Of a DNA stretch of 64,000 bases, positions 1-9,466 are shown in pieces. The DNA lies in the NCBI RefSeq assembly GCF_003892345.1, contig NZ_RRUE01000002.1, positions 1,568,619 to 1,632,618 on the forward strand, in the 5' to 3' direction. Below the pieces are notes generated by a model. That model was not told where the DNA came from, made no database searches, and saw nothing but the letters and a program-made list of their open reading frames with translations. The stretch is from Lautropia dentalis (lineage in GTDB: Bacteria > Pseudomonadota > Gammaproteobacteria > Burkholderiales > Burkholderiaceae_E). Position 1 is the stretch's first letter; each line of letters starts with the position of its first letter. The position numbers and the translations under genes are program-made.

Positions 1-817
1 CCAGTTTGTCACCGGCCTTGAGGGGGGCGCCGTTTCTCCAGAAGATGGCGCGGGAAGACGGCCATTTGCCGAGGGTTTCGCGCTCGGTTTTGAGCTTGGC
101 GGCCAGCGGGGCGGTGATGGTGAAGCCCTTCTCGGCCAGGGTGATGGCGGGGGCCATCACGCGCGTGAGCGGCAGGCGGCCCCATTTCTTCTGGGCGTGG
201 GTCAGGCCGGCGACGGTGCCCGGAACGCCCACGGCTGCGTGGGTGTAGAGCGATTTGCCGTCGATGACGTTGCCCTTCTTGTCCTGAAAGACCGTTTTGG
301 TGGCGGCGGCAGGGGCGGTTTCACGGAAGTCGAGGGCGACATATTCACCGCTGCGGGCGTCGTGCACCATCATGAAGCCGCCACCGCCGATGTTGCCGGC
401 ATTGGGCAGAACGACGGCCAGCGCGAAGCCGACGGCTACGGCGGCATCGATGGCGTTGCCGCCAGCCTTGAGGATGTCGACGCCGACTTCACTGGCCAGC
501 GCCTGTTCGCTGGCCACCATGCCGCGTTTGGCCACCACGGGATGGAAGACATCCATCTGGGCGTCGTAGCGGGCGGCAGCGGCCTGGGTGAGCTGGGCGC
601 TGCGAATGGCAATGTCGGGCGAGGCCAGCCGGTCGGTCTGCTCCTTGCTGAGCGGGCCGGTGGTGGTGAGGCTGCAGGCGCTCAGGGTGAGGGCCAGCAG
701 GGCGGCCAGCGGGGCGGCTGGCCGCAGGCCGTGGCGGCGGTGCGGACGGGGGCCGGTGACGGGGGTGCCGTGCTGGCCGGGTCTGGCGGGTGCGTGCGGG
801 GGGGCTGCGCGCAGCAT
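1..817 (-). CDS. ggt: Gamma-glutamyltransferase, lipoprotein-type N-terminus (cut by left window edge)
   Basis: The first 272 residues are visible; the rest lies beyond the left edge. The family splits glutathione and other gamma-glutamyl compounds outside the cytoplasm and matures by self-cleavage. The signature 'GGNAIDAAVAV' followed by 'NAGNIGGGGFMM' and 'LDFRETAP' is typical of the large subunit. The ATG at 817 has GAGGAG a few bases upstream. The N-terminus is long, basic and Pro-rich, then hydrophobic, ending in a lipobox 'LSAC' (Cys48), so membrane anchoring as a lipoprotein is likely rather than free periplasmic export. The catalytic Thr region is not in the window. Family assignment is secure; anchoring is inferred. 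Confidence 0.9.
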   Translation of the reverse strand, partial: MLRAAPPHAPARPGQHGTPVTGPRPHRRHGLRPAAPLAALLALTLSACSLTTTGPLSKEQTDRLASPDIAIRSAQLTQAAAARYDAQMDVFHPVVAKRGMVASEQALASEVGVDILKAGGNAIDAAVAVGFALAVVLPNAGNIGGGGFMMVHDARSGEYVALDFRETAPAAATKTVFQDKKGNVIDGKSLYTHAAVGVPGTVAGLTHAQKKWGRLPLTRVMAPAITLAEKGFTITAPLAAKLKTERETLGKWPSSRAIFWRNGAPLKAGDKL

Positions 818-1304
818 GGGATGGTTCTCCTCGAAACGTGTCAGGGTCGCGGTGGCGGTCTTGCCGGTCTGGCCCGATGGACAGGCCGGATGGTTGGGCC
901 GCAGCGCTCCATTGGGGGCTCCGGTGCCGGATCTGCGAGGAAATCGCAGAACCTGCCCATGTTGCAGGCAGGCGTCGGCATCGAGGGGGCCTTGTCGAAA
1001 TGTTTTGATTTGTCAGTTTATAACAAAGGGCGTGGCTCTGGCCGATCAGTATCCGGGGGGTGGATGCGGGTTTGGCGGGAAAACTGGCTGAAAAGGGGGC
1101 GACGTGCTGCAGGATCCTTTCAGTCGGTAGATCCAGGGGGTGGGGATGAATGAGTCCATGACACGCTCCAGGGTTCCCGGGACATTCCAGGGACTAGGCC
1201 CGACTACGGCCCGCAGAGGCTGCGCGGGCCCGGAAGTTCCCGGCCGTCCGGGATCTGGCCACAGAAAGATAGGGAACGTTGCCGCCCAAGGGGAGTGATG
1301 CAGC
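818..1304. other. Intergenic region between ggt and ubiD
   Basis: No gene is seen; the long plus-strand frames here are high-GC shadows of ggt. An AT-richer spot at about 1000-1030 is the likeliest place for the leftward ggt promoter, but no clear -35/-10 pair stands out. A GC-rich hairpin at 1208-1230 (7 bp stem, no T-run) lies just beyond the ubiD stop codon and may help end that transcript. Confidence 0.4.
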
Positions 1305-2867
1305 TCAGAGACCCAGATCTTTCCACAGCGCATCGACCCGGGCCTTCACCTGGTCGGGCATGACGATGGGCGTGCCCCACTCGCGGGTGGTCTCGCCGGG
1401 CCACTTGTTGGTGGCGTCGATGCCCATTTTCGAACCGAGGCCGCTGACGGGGGAGGCGAAGTCGAGGTAGTCGATGGGGGTGTTCTCGACCAGGGTCAGG
1501 TCGCGTGCCGGGTCGACGCGGGTGGTCATGGCCCAGATGACTTCCTGCCAGTTGCGGATGTCGATGTCATCATCGACGACGATGATGAATTTTGTGTACA
1601 TGAACTGTCGCAGGAAGCTCCAGATGCCGAACATGACACGCTTGGCATGGCCGGCATAGGCCTTCTTCATGGAGACGACGGCCAGCCGGTAGGAGCAGCC
1701 TTCGGGGGGCAGATAGAAGTCGGTGATCTCGGGGAACTGCCGGGTGAGCAGCGGTACGAACACCTCGTTGAGCGCCACGCCGAGCACGGCCGGTTCGTCG
1801 GGCGGCTTGCCGGTGTAGGTGGAATGGTAGAGGGCGTTGCGACGGTGGGTGAGGCGGTTCACGGTGAAGACAGGGAACCAGTCCTGCTCGTTGTAGTAGC
1901 CGGTGTGGTCGCCGTAGGGGCCTTCGAGAGCCATTTCGTAGCCGGTCAGGGCGGCCGGGGGCAACGGCCCCTGCCAGCCCAGGCGGCGGGCGTGCGCCAG
2001 GGTCTTTTCGCCGTCGGGGTCGGGCATCAGGTGGCCTTCCAGCACCATTTCCGCGGTGGCGGGCACGTTCAGTTCGGTGCCGGGCACCTTGACGAGTTCC
2101 GTACGGGCGCCACGCAGCAGGCCGGCAAACTGGTATTCGGACAGCGTATCGGGCACGGGGGTGACGGCACCGAGGATGGTGGCCGGATCGGCCCCCAGCA
2201 CGGTGGCCAGGGGGAAGGGCTGCCCGGGGAACTTCCTGCGGAACTCGAGAAAGTCCAGCGCGCCGCCGCGGTGGGCCAGCCAGCGCATGATGGTCTGGTT
2301 GCGGCCGATGAGCTGCTGGCGGTAGATGCCGAGGTTCTGTCGCGGCTTGCCCGGGCCGCGCGTGACGACCAGCCCCCAGGTGATCAGCGGGGCCGCATCG
2401 CCCGGCCAGCAGTGCTGGATGGGCAGGGTGGTGAGATCGACGTTGCTGCCTTCGATGACGACATCCTGGCAGGGGCCGCTGCTGCCGATCTTCGGCGCCA
2501 TGTTCATGACCTGGCGCAGGACGGGAAACTTGTCCCAGGCGTCCTTCAGGCCGCGTGGCGGCTCGGGCTCCTTCAGGTAGGCCAGCAGCCTGCCGACCTC
2601 GCGCAGGGCGGTGGTGGACTCCTCGCCCATGCCGAGGGCGACGCGTTCGGGGGTGCCGAACAGGTTGGTGAGCACGGGGAACTTCCAGCGGTGCGTACCG
2701 TCGGCCGGCTGTTCGAACAGCAGGGCGGGACCACCGGCGCGCAGGACGCGGTCGGAGATCTCGGTCATTTCCAGCCGGGGTGAGACGGGGACGCCGATGC
2801 GGCGCAGCTGGCCGCGGCCTTCGAGGTCCTGGATGAATTCGCGGAGGTCGGTGTAGCGCAGGGACAT
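1305..2867 (-). CDS. ubiD: UbiD-family 3-octaprenyl-4-hydroxybenzoate decarboxylase
   Basis: 520 residues, full family length. UbiD uses prenylated FMN made by UbiX to decarboxylate the polyprenyl-hydroxybenzoate intermediate of ubiquinone synthesis. The start '[19 protein letters not shown]' and the C-terminal '[18 protein letters not shown]' region are characteristic of the bacterial ubiquinone UbiD branch rather than of the phenylacrylate or anthracene carboxylase relatives. It stands alone, convergent with nothing and divergent from the lytic transglycosylase gene. No ubiX is seen in the window. It links functionally to the ubiUVT genes at 20-23 kb, which act later in the same pathway. 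Confidence 0.95.
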   Translation of the reverse strand: MSLRYTDLREFIQDLEGRGQLRRIGVPVSPRLEMTEISDRVLRAGGPALLFEQPADGTHRWKFPVLTNLFGTPERVALGMGEESTTALREVGRLLAYLKEPEPPRGLKDAWDKFPVLRQVMNMAPKIGSSGPCQDVVIEGSNVDLTTLPIQHCWPGDAAPLITWGLVVTRGPGKPRQNLGIYRQQLIGRNQTIMRWLAHRGGALDFLEFRRKFPGQPFPLATVLGADPATILGAVTPVPDTLSEYQFAGLLRGARTELVKVPGTELNVPATAEMVLEGHLMPDPDGEKTLAHARRLGWQGPLPPAALTGYEMALEGPYGDHTGYYNEQDWFPVFTVNRLTHRRNALYHSTYTGKPPDEPAVLGVALNEVFVPLLTRQFPEITDFYLPPEGCSYRLAVVSMKKAYAGHAKRVMFGIWSFLRQFMYTKFIIVVDDDIDIRNWQEVIWAMTTRVDPARDLTLVENTPIDYLDFASPVSGLGSKMGIDATNKWPGETTREWGTPIVMPDQVKARVDALWKDLGL

Positions 2868-3560
2868 GGGAAGCAGGGTGGTTCGGCTGGGGACGGACGG
2901 GGTGCGGCGGCGTATGTTCGGGGCCGGCAGGGACCTGAATCACATGCCGGGCAGGCGGGTGGCCACGTACGCAGATACTGCCTTATCAGGGAAAACCCTG
3001 ATGAACAGGTGCGGCACCGGCCAGTCCGGCACGGTCTGTGGCGGGGACCCGACGGGCCGGTGTGACGGAAAGGCTGCATCCGGCGCGGCCCTGTTGGCAT
3101 TCTGCGTCGTGCTGCAGCGGTCGGCCATGGGCAGGAGGCAAACGCCGCCAACTACGCATTGTGTCACGCTGTGACGATGGGCGCTGGATGTGGCGCGCCG
3201 GCCGTTCATCGGGTGGGCGCCGGAAGCGGGCGTGATCGTCAGTTCCGGTGAGATGCAAGGTGAAACCGCACGTGTGCTGCGCGTCGGCAGCGAAAATGCT
3301 GATAAAATGCGCAGTGCTTGTTGTGAAATTGTTGCTTTTTACAAGGCAGACTTGACCGCCGGGCGGTTGGGGTCTGCCGTCTGCGGAGTGCAGCAGTGCC
3401 GGTGGCCGGGGTGCGTTGGCGCGCGCCGGCCCGGCATCGACCGGCCCTGCCGGTTGGGGAGGGCGCCTATTTTCTGGCTTTGGGGCGCCGCCTGTCTGCT
3501 GCCCGTCCGCGTGCCCATCCTGTCCATGCAGTGCCATCTGACTCCAGGAGCCTTCCCGTC
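2868..3560. other. Intergenic region between divergent ubiD and lytic transglycosylase
   Basis: About 690 bases with no convincing gene. It must hold the two divergent promoters. An AT-richer patch at about 3295-3345 is a plausible promoter area for the rightward gene, but no hexamer pair is good enough to call. Several in-frame ATGs upstream of 3561 belong to an open frame without a ribosome binding site. Confidence 0.35.
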
Positions 3561-4661
3561 ATGCCAGCTTTGCCGTCTGCCCCTGTTGCCCACACTGCCC
3601 GTGCCGGGCACTGTCCGTCCGCCAGCCGCGTGTCGGGCCGTTCCCTGGCCGGCCGCCTGTGGCTGGCCATGGTTGCCGGCACTGCCCTGGTGTTCGGTGG
3701 CATGCCGGCCTGGGCCGATGCAGCCGGAGCGGCGCCGGTGGTCGAGCGCACCCAGCCGCTGTCGCGTGCCGATGAAGGCACGGTCCTGCCGGCCGCGGTC
3801 CGGTCGCAGGCGCCGGTGCAGCAGGCCCGGCCGGGACGGAGCGCAGACCGTGTGGTCGATGGCACGGCCGCCCGTGCTGGCAGCAGAGCGGGAGCAACCC
3901 TGATGGCCGCGGCCGGTCAGACCCGGCGTACGGTGGCGCCACGTACCGCCAACCGTGCCTCGGCCGGGGCCGGCGCCCGTGAGGCCGCTGCACCGTCGGC
4001 CCGTGCATCCCGTACGGATCGCGCCGTCCGGGCCCAGCGCAGCCGCCGGCCGGCCAGCATTGGTACGGGTTCGCGCGGCGGCATCCGCAAGATCACCGCC
4101 ACCGACCGCGCCACCACGCGCGGTGCCGGCGCCATCCGCCTGACCCGTGCCGAACGGGGTGTGGTGCAGCACATCTCGCGCAAGTTCCGGGTGCAGGAAA
4201 GCTCCATCGAGCAGTACGCCAGCTATGCCCGTCAGGCCGGCCGGGTCTACAACATCGACCCCTACCTGATCCTGGCCATCATGGCCACCGAGTCCAGCTT
4301 CAACCCGCGGGCCGAGAGCCGGGTGGGAGCCCAGGGCCTGATGCAGGTGCACACCCGTGTGCACAGGAAGCGTTTCAAGCCCTATGGCAGCACGAAAACC
4401 GTGTGGGAGCCGAAGGTCAACATTCTGGTGGGCAGCAGCATCCTGTCCGACTACCTGAAGCGCTACGGCGGTAGCGAGCGCCGCGCGCTGAAAGCCTATG
4501 TGGGCGCTGCCCGCCTGTCGCACGACGGCGGCTACGGCAACAAGGTACTGAGCCGGCGTGACGAGTTCGTGTCGGTTTCGGTGGCCGCGCGCAATGGCGC
4601 CACCTCGCAGGCAACGGCCTCGCAGGCTGACCGCGGTGGCCGCGAGCCGGTCGATCTCTGA
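3561..4661 (+). CDS. Lytic transglycosylase, SLT domain, exported
   Basis: 366 residues from the ATG at 3561, chosen because AGGAG lies at 3546-3550 and a signal-like hydrophobic stretch 'LWLAMVAGTALVFGGMPAWA' follows; the open frame runs upstream but without such support. After export comes an Ala/Arg/Thr-rich disordered region to about residue 210, then an SLT (goose-lysozyme-like) domain. The motif 'IMATESSFNP' carries the catalytic Glu at about 244, followed by 'AQGLMQVH' and 'NILVGSSIL'. It cleaves peptidoglycan glycan strands with formation of 1,6-anhydro ends. Closest in kind to MltC/Slt-type catalytic domains; which named enzyme cannot be told. The very basic linker may bind the wall or nucleic acid. 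Confidence 0.85.
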   Translation: MPALPSAPVAHTARAGHCPSASRVSGRSLAGRLWLAMVAGTALVFGGMPAWADAAGAAPVVERTQPLSRADEGTVLPAAVRSQAPVQQARPGRSADRVVDGTAARAGSRAGATLMAAAGQTRRTVAPRTANRASAGAGAREAAAPSARASRTDRAVRAQRSRRPASIGTGSRGGIRKITATDRATTRGAGAIRLTRAERGVVQHISRKFRVQESSIEQYASYARQAGRVYNIDPYLILAIMATESSFNPRAESRVGAQGLMQVHTRVHRKRFKPYGSTKTVWEPKVNILVGSSILSDYLKRYGGSERRALKAYVGAARLSHDGGYGNKVLSRRDEFVSVSVAARNGATSQATASQADRGGREPVDL

Positions 4662-4689
4662 GTGTTTCTCAACGCCTCACGCTGAACCC

Positions 4690-6747
4690 TTGACGGAAAA
4701 CACCCCCTCCGCTGCACGCCAGGAACGGCTGGCGCGTCTGGTGCAGCGCCTGCGCCGGCAGGTGCGGGGCGAGGTGCAGCTGGTGGCCGGTATGGCCAGG
4801 CTGCTGCCGGTGGATTCGTCCGATGTTCCGGCTGCGCTGGCAATGGCCCGCGAGCTGGCCGTGCCCGTGTACATGGGGGCAGGGGCGCCCGGCCGGCACA
4901 GGGCAGGTGGCGCCTGTGTCGCCGGCATGCCCGGTACGGTCCATCCGGCCCCTGGGTCTCCTTCGGTCCCTCCTTCTGCCCTGTCTGTCATGGCAGAACC
5001 TTCGGACCCTTCAGCCCCTGTGGCCTCCCTGTCGGGTGTACCAGGCCTGTGGATCGACCCCTCGGCACATCTGACCCGCGCGGCTCATTTCGACGCCGCC
5101 CGTGGCCTGATCGAACTGCAGCCGGGGGTACGCCTGGCCGACATCAATCGCCTGCTGGCCCCGCATGGCTGGTGGCTGCCCTTTGAGACCGATACCGCTG
5201 CCGACGTGACGGTGGGCGGGCTGGCCGGACTGGACGCGGCAGCGGCCACCCCGGCCTGGGGCACGATGGCCGACCGGCTGCTGGCCATCGATGCCGTGCT
5301 CGATGACGGCACGGTGCAGCGCTTCGGGCCGTTCGGCGAGCGTTCCCGGGTGGCCCTGACCAGTGGCCGGGCCGGGCAGCTGGTGTCCGGGCTGTTTGGC
5401 GTGGCGGCGCAGGTGGCGACCGATATCCACCAGCACTGGCCGGCCGGCATGCGGGTGCCGGATGGCTATCTGCTCGATGCCTTTCATCCCCGTCCCTCAC
5501 GTCCCTATACCCCGGATGGTTCGGTCAATCTGGCCCATCTGCTCGCCGGCTCCGCGGGAACGCTGGCCTGGTCGGCCAGTCTGCACCTGCGTCTGCGGCG
5601 GCGCCCGGCGGTGTCCCGCTGGGCACTGTTCGTGTTTCCGTCGGCCGGGACCGCGCTGGCGCGGGTGGCACCGTGGCTGCAGGCCGTGCCTTCTGCTGGC
5701 AGGGGGCCCGGGGGCGGGGCGCATCAGGGCGATGATCCGGGTGATGATCGGGGCGATGCCTCGTGGCCTTCGGCCCTGCTGCTGCTGGACCGGACGGACC
5801 TGTCGCGCCTGGCCACCTCACGCCACGCAGATGACCGGGCGCTGGTGAAGGCCGCCGGCGTGGCGTCGGGAGAAACCGTACGGCGTGGGATGGTGCCGGG
5901 CCTGGCCAGCGGTGCGCAGGGTGCCGCCGTGCCTGACAGAGCCGTGCACGTAGAGGGGATGAAGGGTGCCATGGTCCCTCCGGCTCAGTGGCAGGGCGAC
6001 GTGATGCCGGCTGGTGACTGGCCCGCTGCGGCGACCGGCCTGCTGGCGCGTTTTTCGGGGGACACCGATGCGGCCGTGCAGGCAGCGCACCGGCGGCTGG
6101 CGCAGGAACTGTCCGGGTATGCCCGGCGGGCTGCTGGCGGGCTGGTGCTGGCGGGGGACACGACAGGCGGCACGGCAGCTGGCGTGCGTGCGACACCAGA
6201 CGCCACGCCCATCTGGCGGCAGCTGCTGGGCGAGCTGGTGATGCCGCAGCCGGCGTGGGTCTACGGTGCGCCTTTGCAGGGTACTCCCTTTCCCGGTGGC
6301 GTACCGTTGCCTGCTGGTGCATCAGGGCTGGAGGGGGCGCCAGGGCAGGATGGTGTGGCACGACTGGATGGTGTGCTGCGGCTGGATGGTGTGGTACGGC
6401 CGGATGATGTGCAGCGGTCCGATGGCGCGCCGCTGGCCGGACAGATCTGGCGCCTGTGGCCGCAGGATCCGGCCGTCATGGTGGACCGGGTGGCGGCCGT
6501 GTCGGAACGGCTGGCGTCGCTGGGACTGGCTGTGCGATGGCGGGGACAGCTGGCGTCGGGAGAGCTGCAACTGCGTCTGGGGTATCCGGGTGGTTCCCCG
6601 AAAGGGGCGGGCGTGATGGCCAGCCAACAGCAGGTGGCGGCCGTGCTGGCCGATGTGCAGCCACCCCGCTGGACGCCGGCACTGCGGGAGGCGTTTGGCC
6701 AGGTGCGCGCGGCCTTCGATCCGGCCGGGGTGCTGGTGGGGCGTTGA
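4690..6747 (+). CDS. FAD-linked oxidase, GlcD/GlcE/D-2-hydroxyacid dehydrogenase type, divergent
   Basis: About 685 residues if the TTG at 4690 is the start; no strong Shine-Dalgarno site is seen, so the start is uncertain. The block 'LPFETDTAADVTVGGLAGLD' plus 'ADRLLAIDAVLDDGTVQRFG' and 'NLAHLLAGSAGTLAWS' matches the FAD-binding (PCMH-type) fold of glycolate oxidase and D-2-hydroxyglutarate dehydrogenase relatives. The usual Gly-rich FAD loop near the N-terminus is poorly kept ('GAGAPGRHRAGG') and is followed by a Pro/Ser-rich insert. Between about residues 525 and 580 lies a repeated Asp-Gly-Val pattern ('RLDGVLRLDGVVRPDDV'). It starts 28 bases after the transglycosylase stop. Substrate unknown; activity is not assured. 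Confidence 0.65.
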   Translation: MTENTPSAARQERLARLVQRLRRQVRGEVQLVAGMARLLPVDSSDVPAALAMARELAVPVYMGAGAPGRHRAGGACVAGMPGTVHPAPGSPSVPPSALSVMAEPSDPSAPVASLSGVPGLWIDPSAHLTRAAHFDAARGLIELQPGVRLADINRLLAPHGWWLPFETDTAADVTVGGLAGLDAAAATPAWGTMADRLLAIDAVLDDGTVQRFGPFGERSRVALTSGRAGQLVSGLFGVAAQVATDIHQHWPAGMRVPDGYLLDAFHPRPSRPYTPDGSVNLAHLLAGSAGTLAWSASLHLRLRRRPAVSRWALFVFPSAGTALARVAPWLQAVPSAGRGPGGGAHQGDDPGDDRGDASWPSALLLLDRTDLSRLATSRHADDRALVKAAGVASGETVRRGMVPGLASGAQGAAVPDRAVHVEGMKGAMVPPAQWQGDVMPAGDWPAAATGLLARFSGDTDAAVQAAHRRLAQELSGYARRAAGGLVLAGDTTGGTAAGVRATPDATPIWRQLLGELVMPQPAWVYGAPLQGTPFPGGVPLPAGASGLEGAPGQDGVARLDGVLRLDGVVRPDDVQRSDGAPLAGQIWRLWPQDPAVMVDRVAAVSERLASLGLAVRWRGQLASGELQLRLGYPGGSPKGAGVMASQQQVAAVLADVQPPRWTPALREAFGQVRAAFDPAGVLVGR

Positions 6748-6956
6748 GTCCATCACACGCGCTGACGCGTTCAGGACAGATCCGCCTCGTACCGGCCGTG
6801 CTTTGTGCGACACGTATCCGTCTGGGACTGTTTTTCCCTGCTTCCTGCTTCTTCCGGTGGACGCCTCCGCCCGGCCGGTGTCTGTCTGCCCGGTCTTCAG
6901 CGCTGCTCAACCACCCATCCGGTCGGTGCACAGGAATGGCAGGGGCCTTGGGCGCC

Positions 6957-8372
6957 TCATCCCTGCACCGGCCGGTCATCCTTCAGCTGCCAGAACACGG
7001 CGGCCGCGCCGACGGTCATCAGGCCGATGGCCACGAAGGCTGCCCGGAAGGCGGGCAGCTGGCCGGCACTGGCTGCGCTGGCCAGCCCGGGGCCGAACCA
7101 GCTGTTGAAGGCGTGCAGCAGGGCGGAGGCGCAGGTGATGCCCAGGCTCAGCCCCAGCATCTGCACCATCGAGAACAGGCTGTTGCCGCTGGCCGCCAGT
7201 TCGGTGTCCAGATCCTTCAGCGTCACCGTGTTCATGGCCGTGAACTGGGTTGAACTGACGGCCCCGAAAAGCGCCAGATGCGTGGTGCGCAGCCACAGTG
7301 GCTGGTCGGGCGCCATCAGCGCAAAGGAGGCCACGATGACCCCCAGCAGCAGCGTGTTGACGATCAGCACCCGCCGGTAGCCGTGCCGGTGGATGATGTC
7401 CGGCACGGCCCGCTTGGCGCCGATGCTGGCCAGCGTGACCGGCAGCAGCAGCATGCCGGCCTCGGCCGGCGAAAAATCCATGGCCAGCTGCAGGAGCAGC
7501 GGCAGCAGATAGGGCATGGCGCCCGAGCCGATCCGTGCGAACAGGTTGCCCAGCACGCCGACCCGGTAGCTGGAAATGGCAAACAGCGCCGTCGGGAAGA
7601 TCGGGGCCGGATGGCGCAGCGCGTGCAGCCAGTAGGCCGTCAGGGCGGCCATGCCGGCGATCATCAGCAGAACCACCAGCGCACTGGCCCAGCCCAGGCC
7701 GCCCAGCCCATCCAGCGCCAGCGACAGCGCCACCATGGCCAGCACCAGCATGGCATAGCCGGCCAGATCGAAGCGGCCGGTATCGGCGCGCCGGATGTTG
7801 GGCATGAAGCGGGTCGTGGCCAGTGCGCCCACCAGCCCCACGGGCAGGTTGATCAGGAAGATCCAGTGCCACGAGGCGCTCTCCACCAGCCAGCCGCCCA
7901 GCGTGGGGCCGATCAGCGGTCCGATCAGTCCCGGAATGGCCACGAAACTCATGGCCGGCAGCAGCTGTTCGCGCGGGAAATGCTGCAGGATGACCAGCCG
8001 GCCCACGGGCAGCAGCATGGCGGCGCCTGCGCCCTGCAGGATGCGGGCGAGGATCAGCTCATCCAGATCGGTGGCCATGGCACAGGCCGCCGACCCTGCC
8101 GTGAACAGCACGATGGCCCAGAAGAACACCCGCTGCGTGCCGAAGCGGTCGGCCAGCCAGCCGCTGGCCGGGATCAGCGAGGCCATGGTGAGCATGTAGG
8201 CCACCACCACGGCCTGCATGCGCAGCGGGCTTTCGCCCAGGCTGGTGGCCATGGCGGGCAGCGCCGTGTTGACGATGGTGCCGTCCAGTGTCTGCATGAA
8301 GAACCCCACGGCCACCAGCCACAGCAGGATACGGGGTGAAGCGGCGGTGGATGGGGGGCTGGCAGACGGCAT
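6957..8372 (-). CDS. MFS drug/proton antiporter, DHA2 family, MdtD-like
   Basis: 471 residues from the ATG at 8372; the frame stays open further upstream but that part is Pro-rich and not membrane-like. The first helix 'FMQTLDGTIVNTALPAMA' with the D/TIVNTALP signature, then 'GWLADRFGTQRVFF' (motif A) and 'ARILQGAGAAMLLPVGRL' (motif C-like) place it with EmrB/QacA-type 14-helix exporters, and the wording is closest to E. coli MdtD. It probably expels toxic compounds or metabolites using the proton gradient. It has no membrane-fusion partner next to it. It converges with the FAD oxidase upstream. Confidence 0.88.
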   Translation of the reverse strand: MPSASPPSTAASPRILLWLVAVGFFMQTLDGTIVNTALPAMATSLGESPLRMQAVVVAYMLTMASLIPASGWLADRFGTQRVFFWAIVLFTAGSAACAMATDLDELILARILQGAGAAMLLPVGRLVILQHFPREQLLPAMSFVAIPGLIGPLIGPTLGGWLVESASWHWIFLINLPVGLVGALATTRFMPNIRRADTGRFDLAGYAMLVLAMVALSLALDGLGGLGWASALVVLLMIAGMAALTAYWLHALRHPAPIFPTALFAISSYRVGVLGNLFARIGSGAMPYLLPLLLQLAMDFSPAEAGMLLLPVTLASIGAKRAVPDIIHRHGYRRVLIVNTLLLGVIVASFALMAPDQPLWLRTTHLALFGAVSSTQFTAMNTVTLKDLDTELAASGNSLFSMVQMLGLSLGITCASALLHAFNSWFGPGLASAASAGQLPAFRAAFVAIGLMTVGAAAVFWQLKDDRPVQG

Positions 8373-8824
8373 GATCACGACAAACGGGGGAGACAGGGGA
8401 TGGTGCGGCGGGAAGGGACTGGAATGGCCGGAAAGGGCGGAAGCGGACAAAAAAATGGGGGAGCGTGGACGGACCGCCGCAGTGCAGTCATGCGGTACGC
8501 CGACGACTGGGCTGGGCAAAAAAGGGGGTTGACGAACACGTCCCCGACACGCTCTCCCCGTCGGGAGAACCGGCAAGCATAGTCGCTGCCGTTCATCGGC
8601 AGCAGGCTGGCACGACGGCAGGTATGCGGCCGGGCCGTGGGCGTGGCGTGATGTTGCAGGAAAGTGCCATGGTCATGGGCCCAGGGTGGTGTTGCAGCAA
8701 GGTGCCATGATCATGTGCTTGAGGCGATGGGGCAGGAAAGCACCATGGCCATGGGCGGGACGTGGATTCGGTGAATGGGGGCGGGGGGCTTTTCGGCCGT
8801 CGTGGCCTGACGTACGATGCGAGC
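8373..8824. other. Intergenic region with short repeat cluster between divergent efflux and RNase genes
   Basis: No gene is seen. The right half holds the three-copy repeat reported separately; the rest should contain the divergent promoters for the efflux gene and the RNase-barstar pair, though neither is clear by eye. Confidence 0.4.
8653..8758 (+). repeat. Three degenerate copies of a ~38-base repeat
   Basis: Copies begin at about 8653, 8691 and 8731. Each contains a purine-rich start close to GCAGGAAAGTGCCATG followed by GTCATGGGC or a variant. The spacing is 38-40 bases. The array sits 65-170 bases upstream of the RNase start codon, where an operator could lie. No function can be read from the sequence alone. 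Confidence 0.6.
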
Positions 8825-9466
8825 ATGATGAAAAATGTTTTCCGAACCCTGTCCGTGTTTCTGGTGCTGACCCTGGCGGTCAGCCTGTTGCTGACCTCCC
8901 GGCCAGCGGAGGCGCGCAAGCACCGCCGGCATCATCGGCCCTCCACGTCCCAGACGGTGAAGGACGCGGCCATCCCGCCGGCATCGGGCCGTGCCGGTGG
9001 CGCAGGCGTGGCGGCCGGGGCGGCCGCGGGCGCTGCTGCTGGTCATGTGCTGTCCGGACGTGCCCAGGATGGGCATGCAGGGGATGGTCATGAACAGGCC
9101 GCTCATGTGCAGGCTGGCAATGTGCCGGATGGCAATGCGCAGGGCGGGCATGCCACGGCGTGCCGCACGGGCGCGGCGCGCTGCATTGCCGTGGCGGCCC
9201 TGCCGGCGCAGGCCCAGGAAACCCTGAAGCTGATCCTGGCGGGCGGCCCGTTCCCGTACGAGAAAGACGGTACCGTGTTCGGCAACTACGAGGGCAGACT
9301 GCCCCGCCAGCGGCGCGGCTACTACACCGAGTACACCGTCCGCACGCCCCATGAGCGCTCACGGGGCGCACGCCGGATCATTGCCGGCGGCCGGCCGGGG
9401 CAGTACAGCGAATTCTTCTATACAGACGATCACTACCAGACCTTTCGCAGGATCGACTACCCATGA
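8825..9466 (+). CDS. Secreted guanyl-specific ribonuclease, RNase Sa/barnase superfamily
   Basis: 213 residues: signal peptide at the N-terminus ('LVLTLAVSLLLTSRPAEA'), a His/Gly/Ala-rich linker to about residue 120, then a compact microbial RNase domain. The segment 'YYTEYTV' holds the general base Glu169, 'RGARRII' the Arg184 and 'DDHYQTF' the His203; the order and the 15-residue Glu-Arg gap equal those of RNase Sa. The enzyme cuts RNA after G. Its stop overlaps the start of the barstar gene by ATGA, so toxin and inhibitor are translationally coupled. Expected role: export of the RNase, or defence or competition, with the cytoplasm guarded by barstar. Two tandem ATGs (8825, 8828) are equally possible starts. 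Confidence 0.9.
   Translation: MMKNVFRTLSVFLVLTLAVSLLLTSRPAEARKHRRHHRPSTSQTVKDAAIPPASGRAGGAGVAAGAAAGAAAGHVLSGRAQDGHAGDGHEQAAHVQAGNVPDGNAQGGHATACRTGAARCIAVAALPAQAQETLKLILAGGPFPYEKDGTVFGNYEGRLPRQRRGYYTEYTVRTPHERSRGARRIIAGGRPGQYSEFFYTDDHYQTFRRIDYP

Noticed and set aside
197-1153. 318-codon plus-strand frame at the left edge
   Set aside because: Lies opposite the gamma-glutamyltransferase gene, which has family motifs and a ribosome site.
8653-8758. Three 38-base repeats considered as a CRISPR array
   Set aside because: Copies are degenerate and contiguous, with no unique spacers of constant length.
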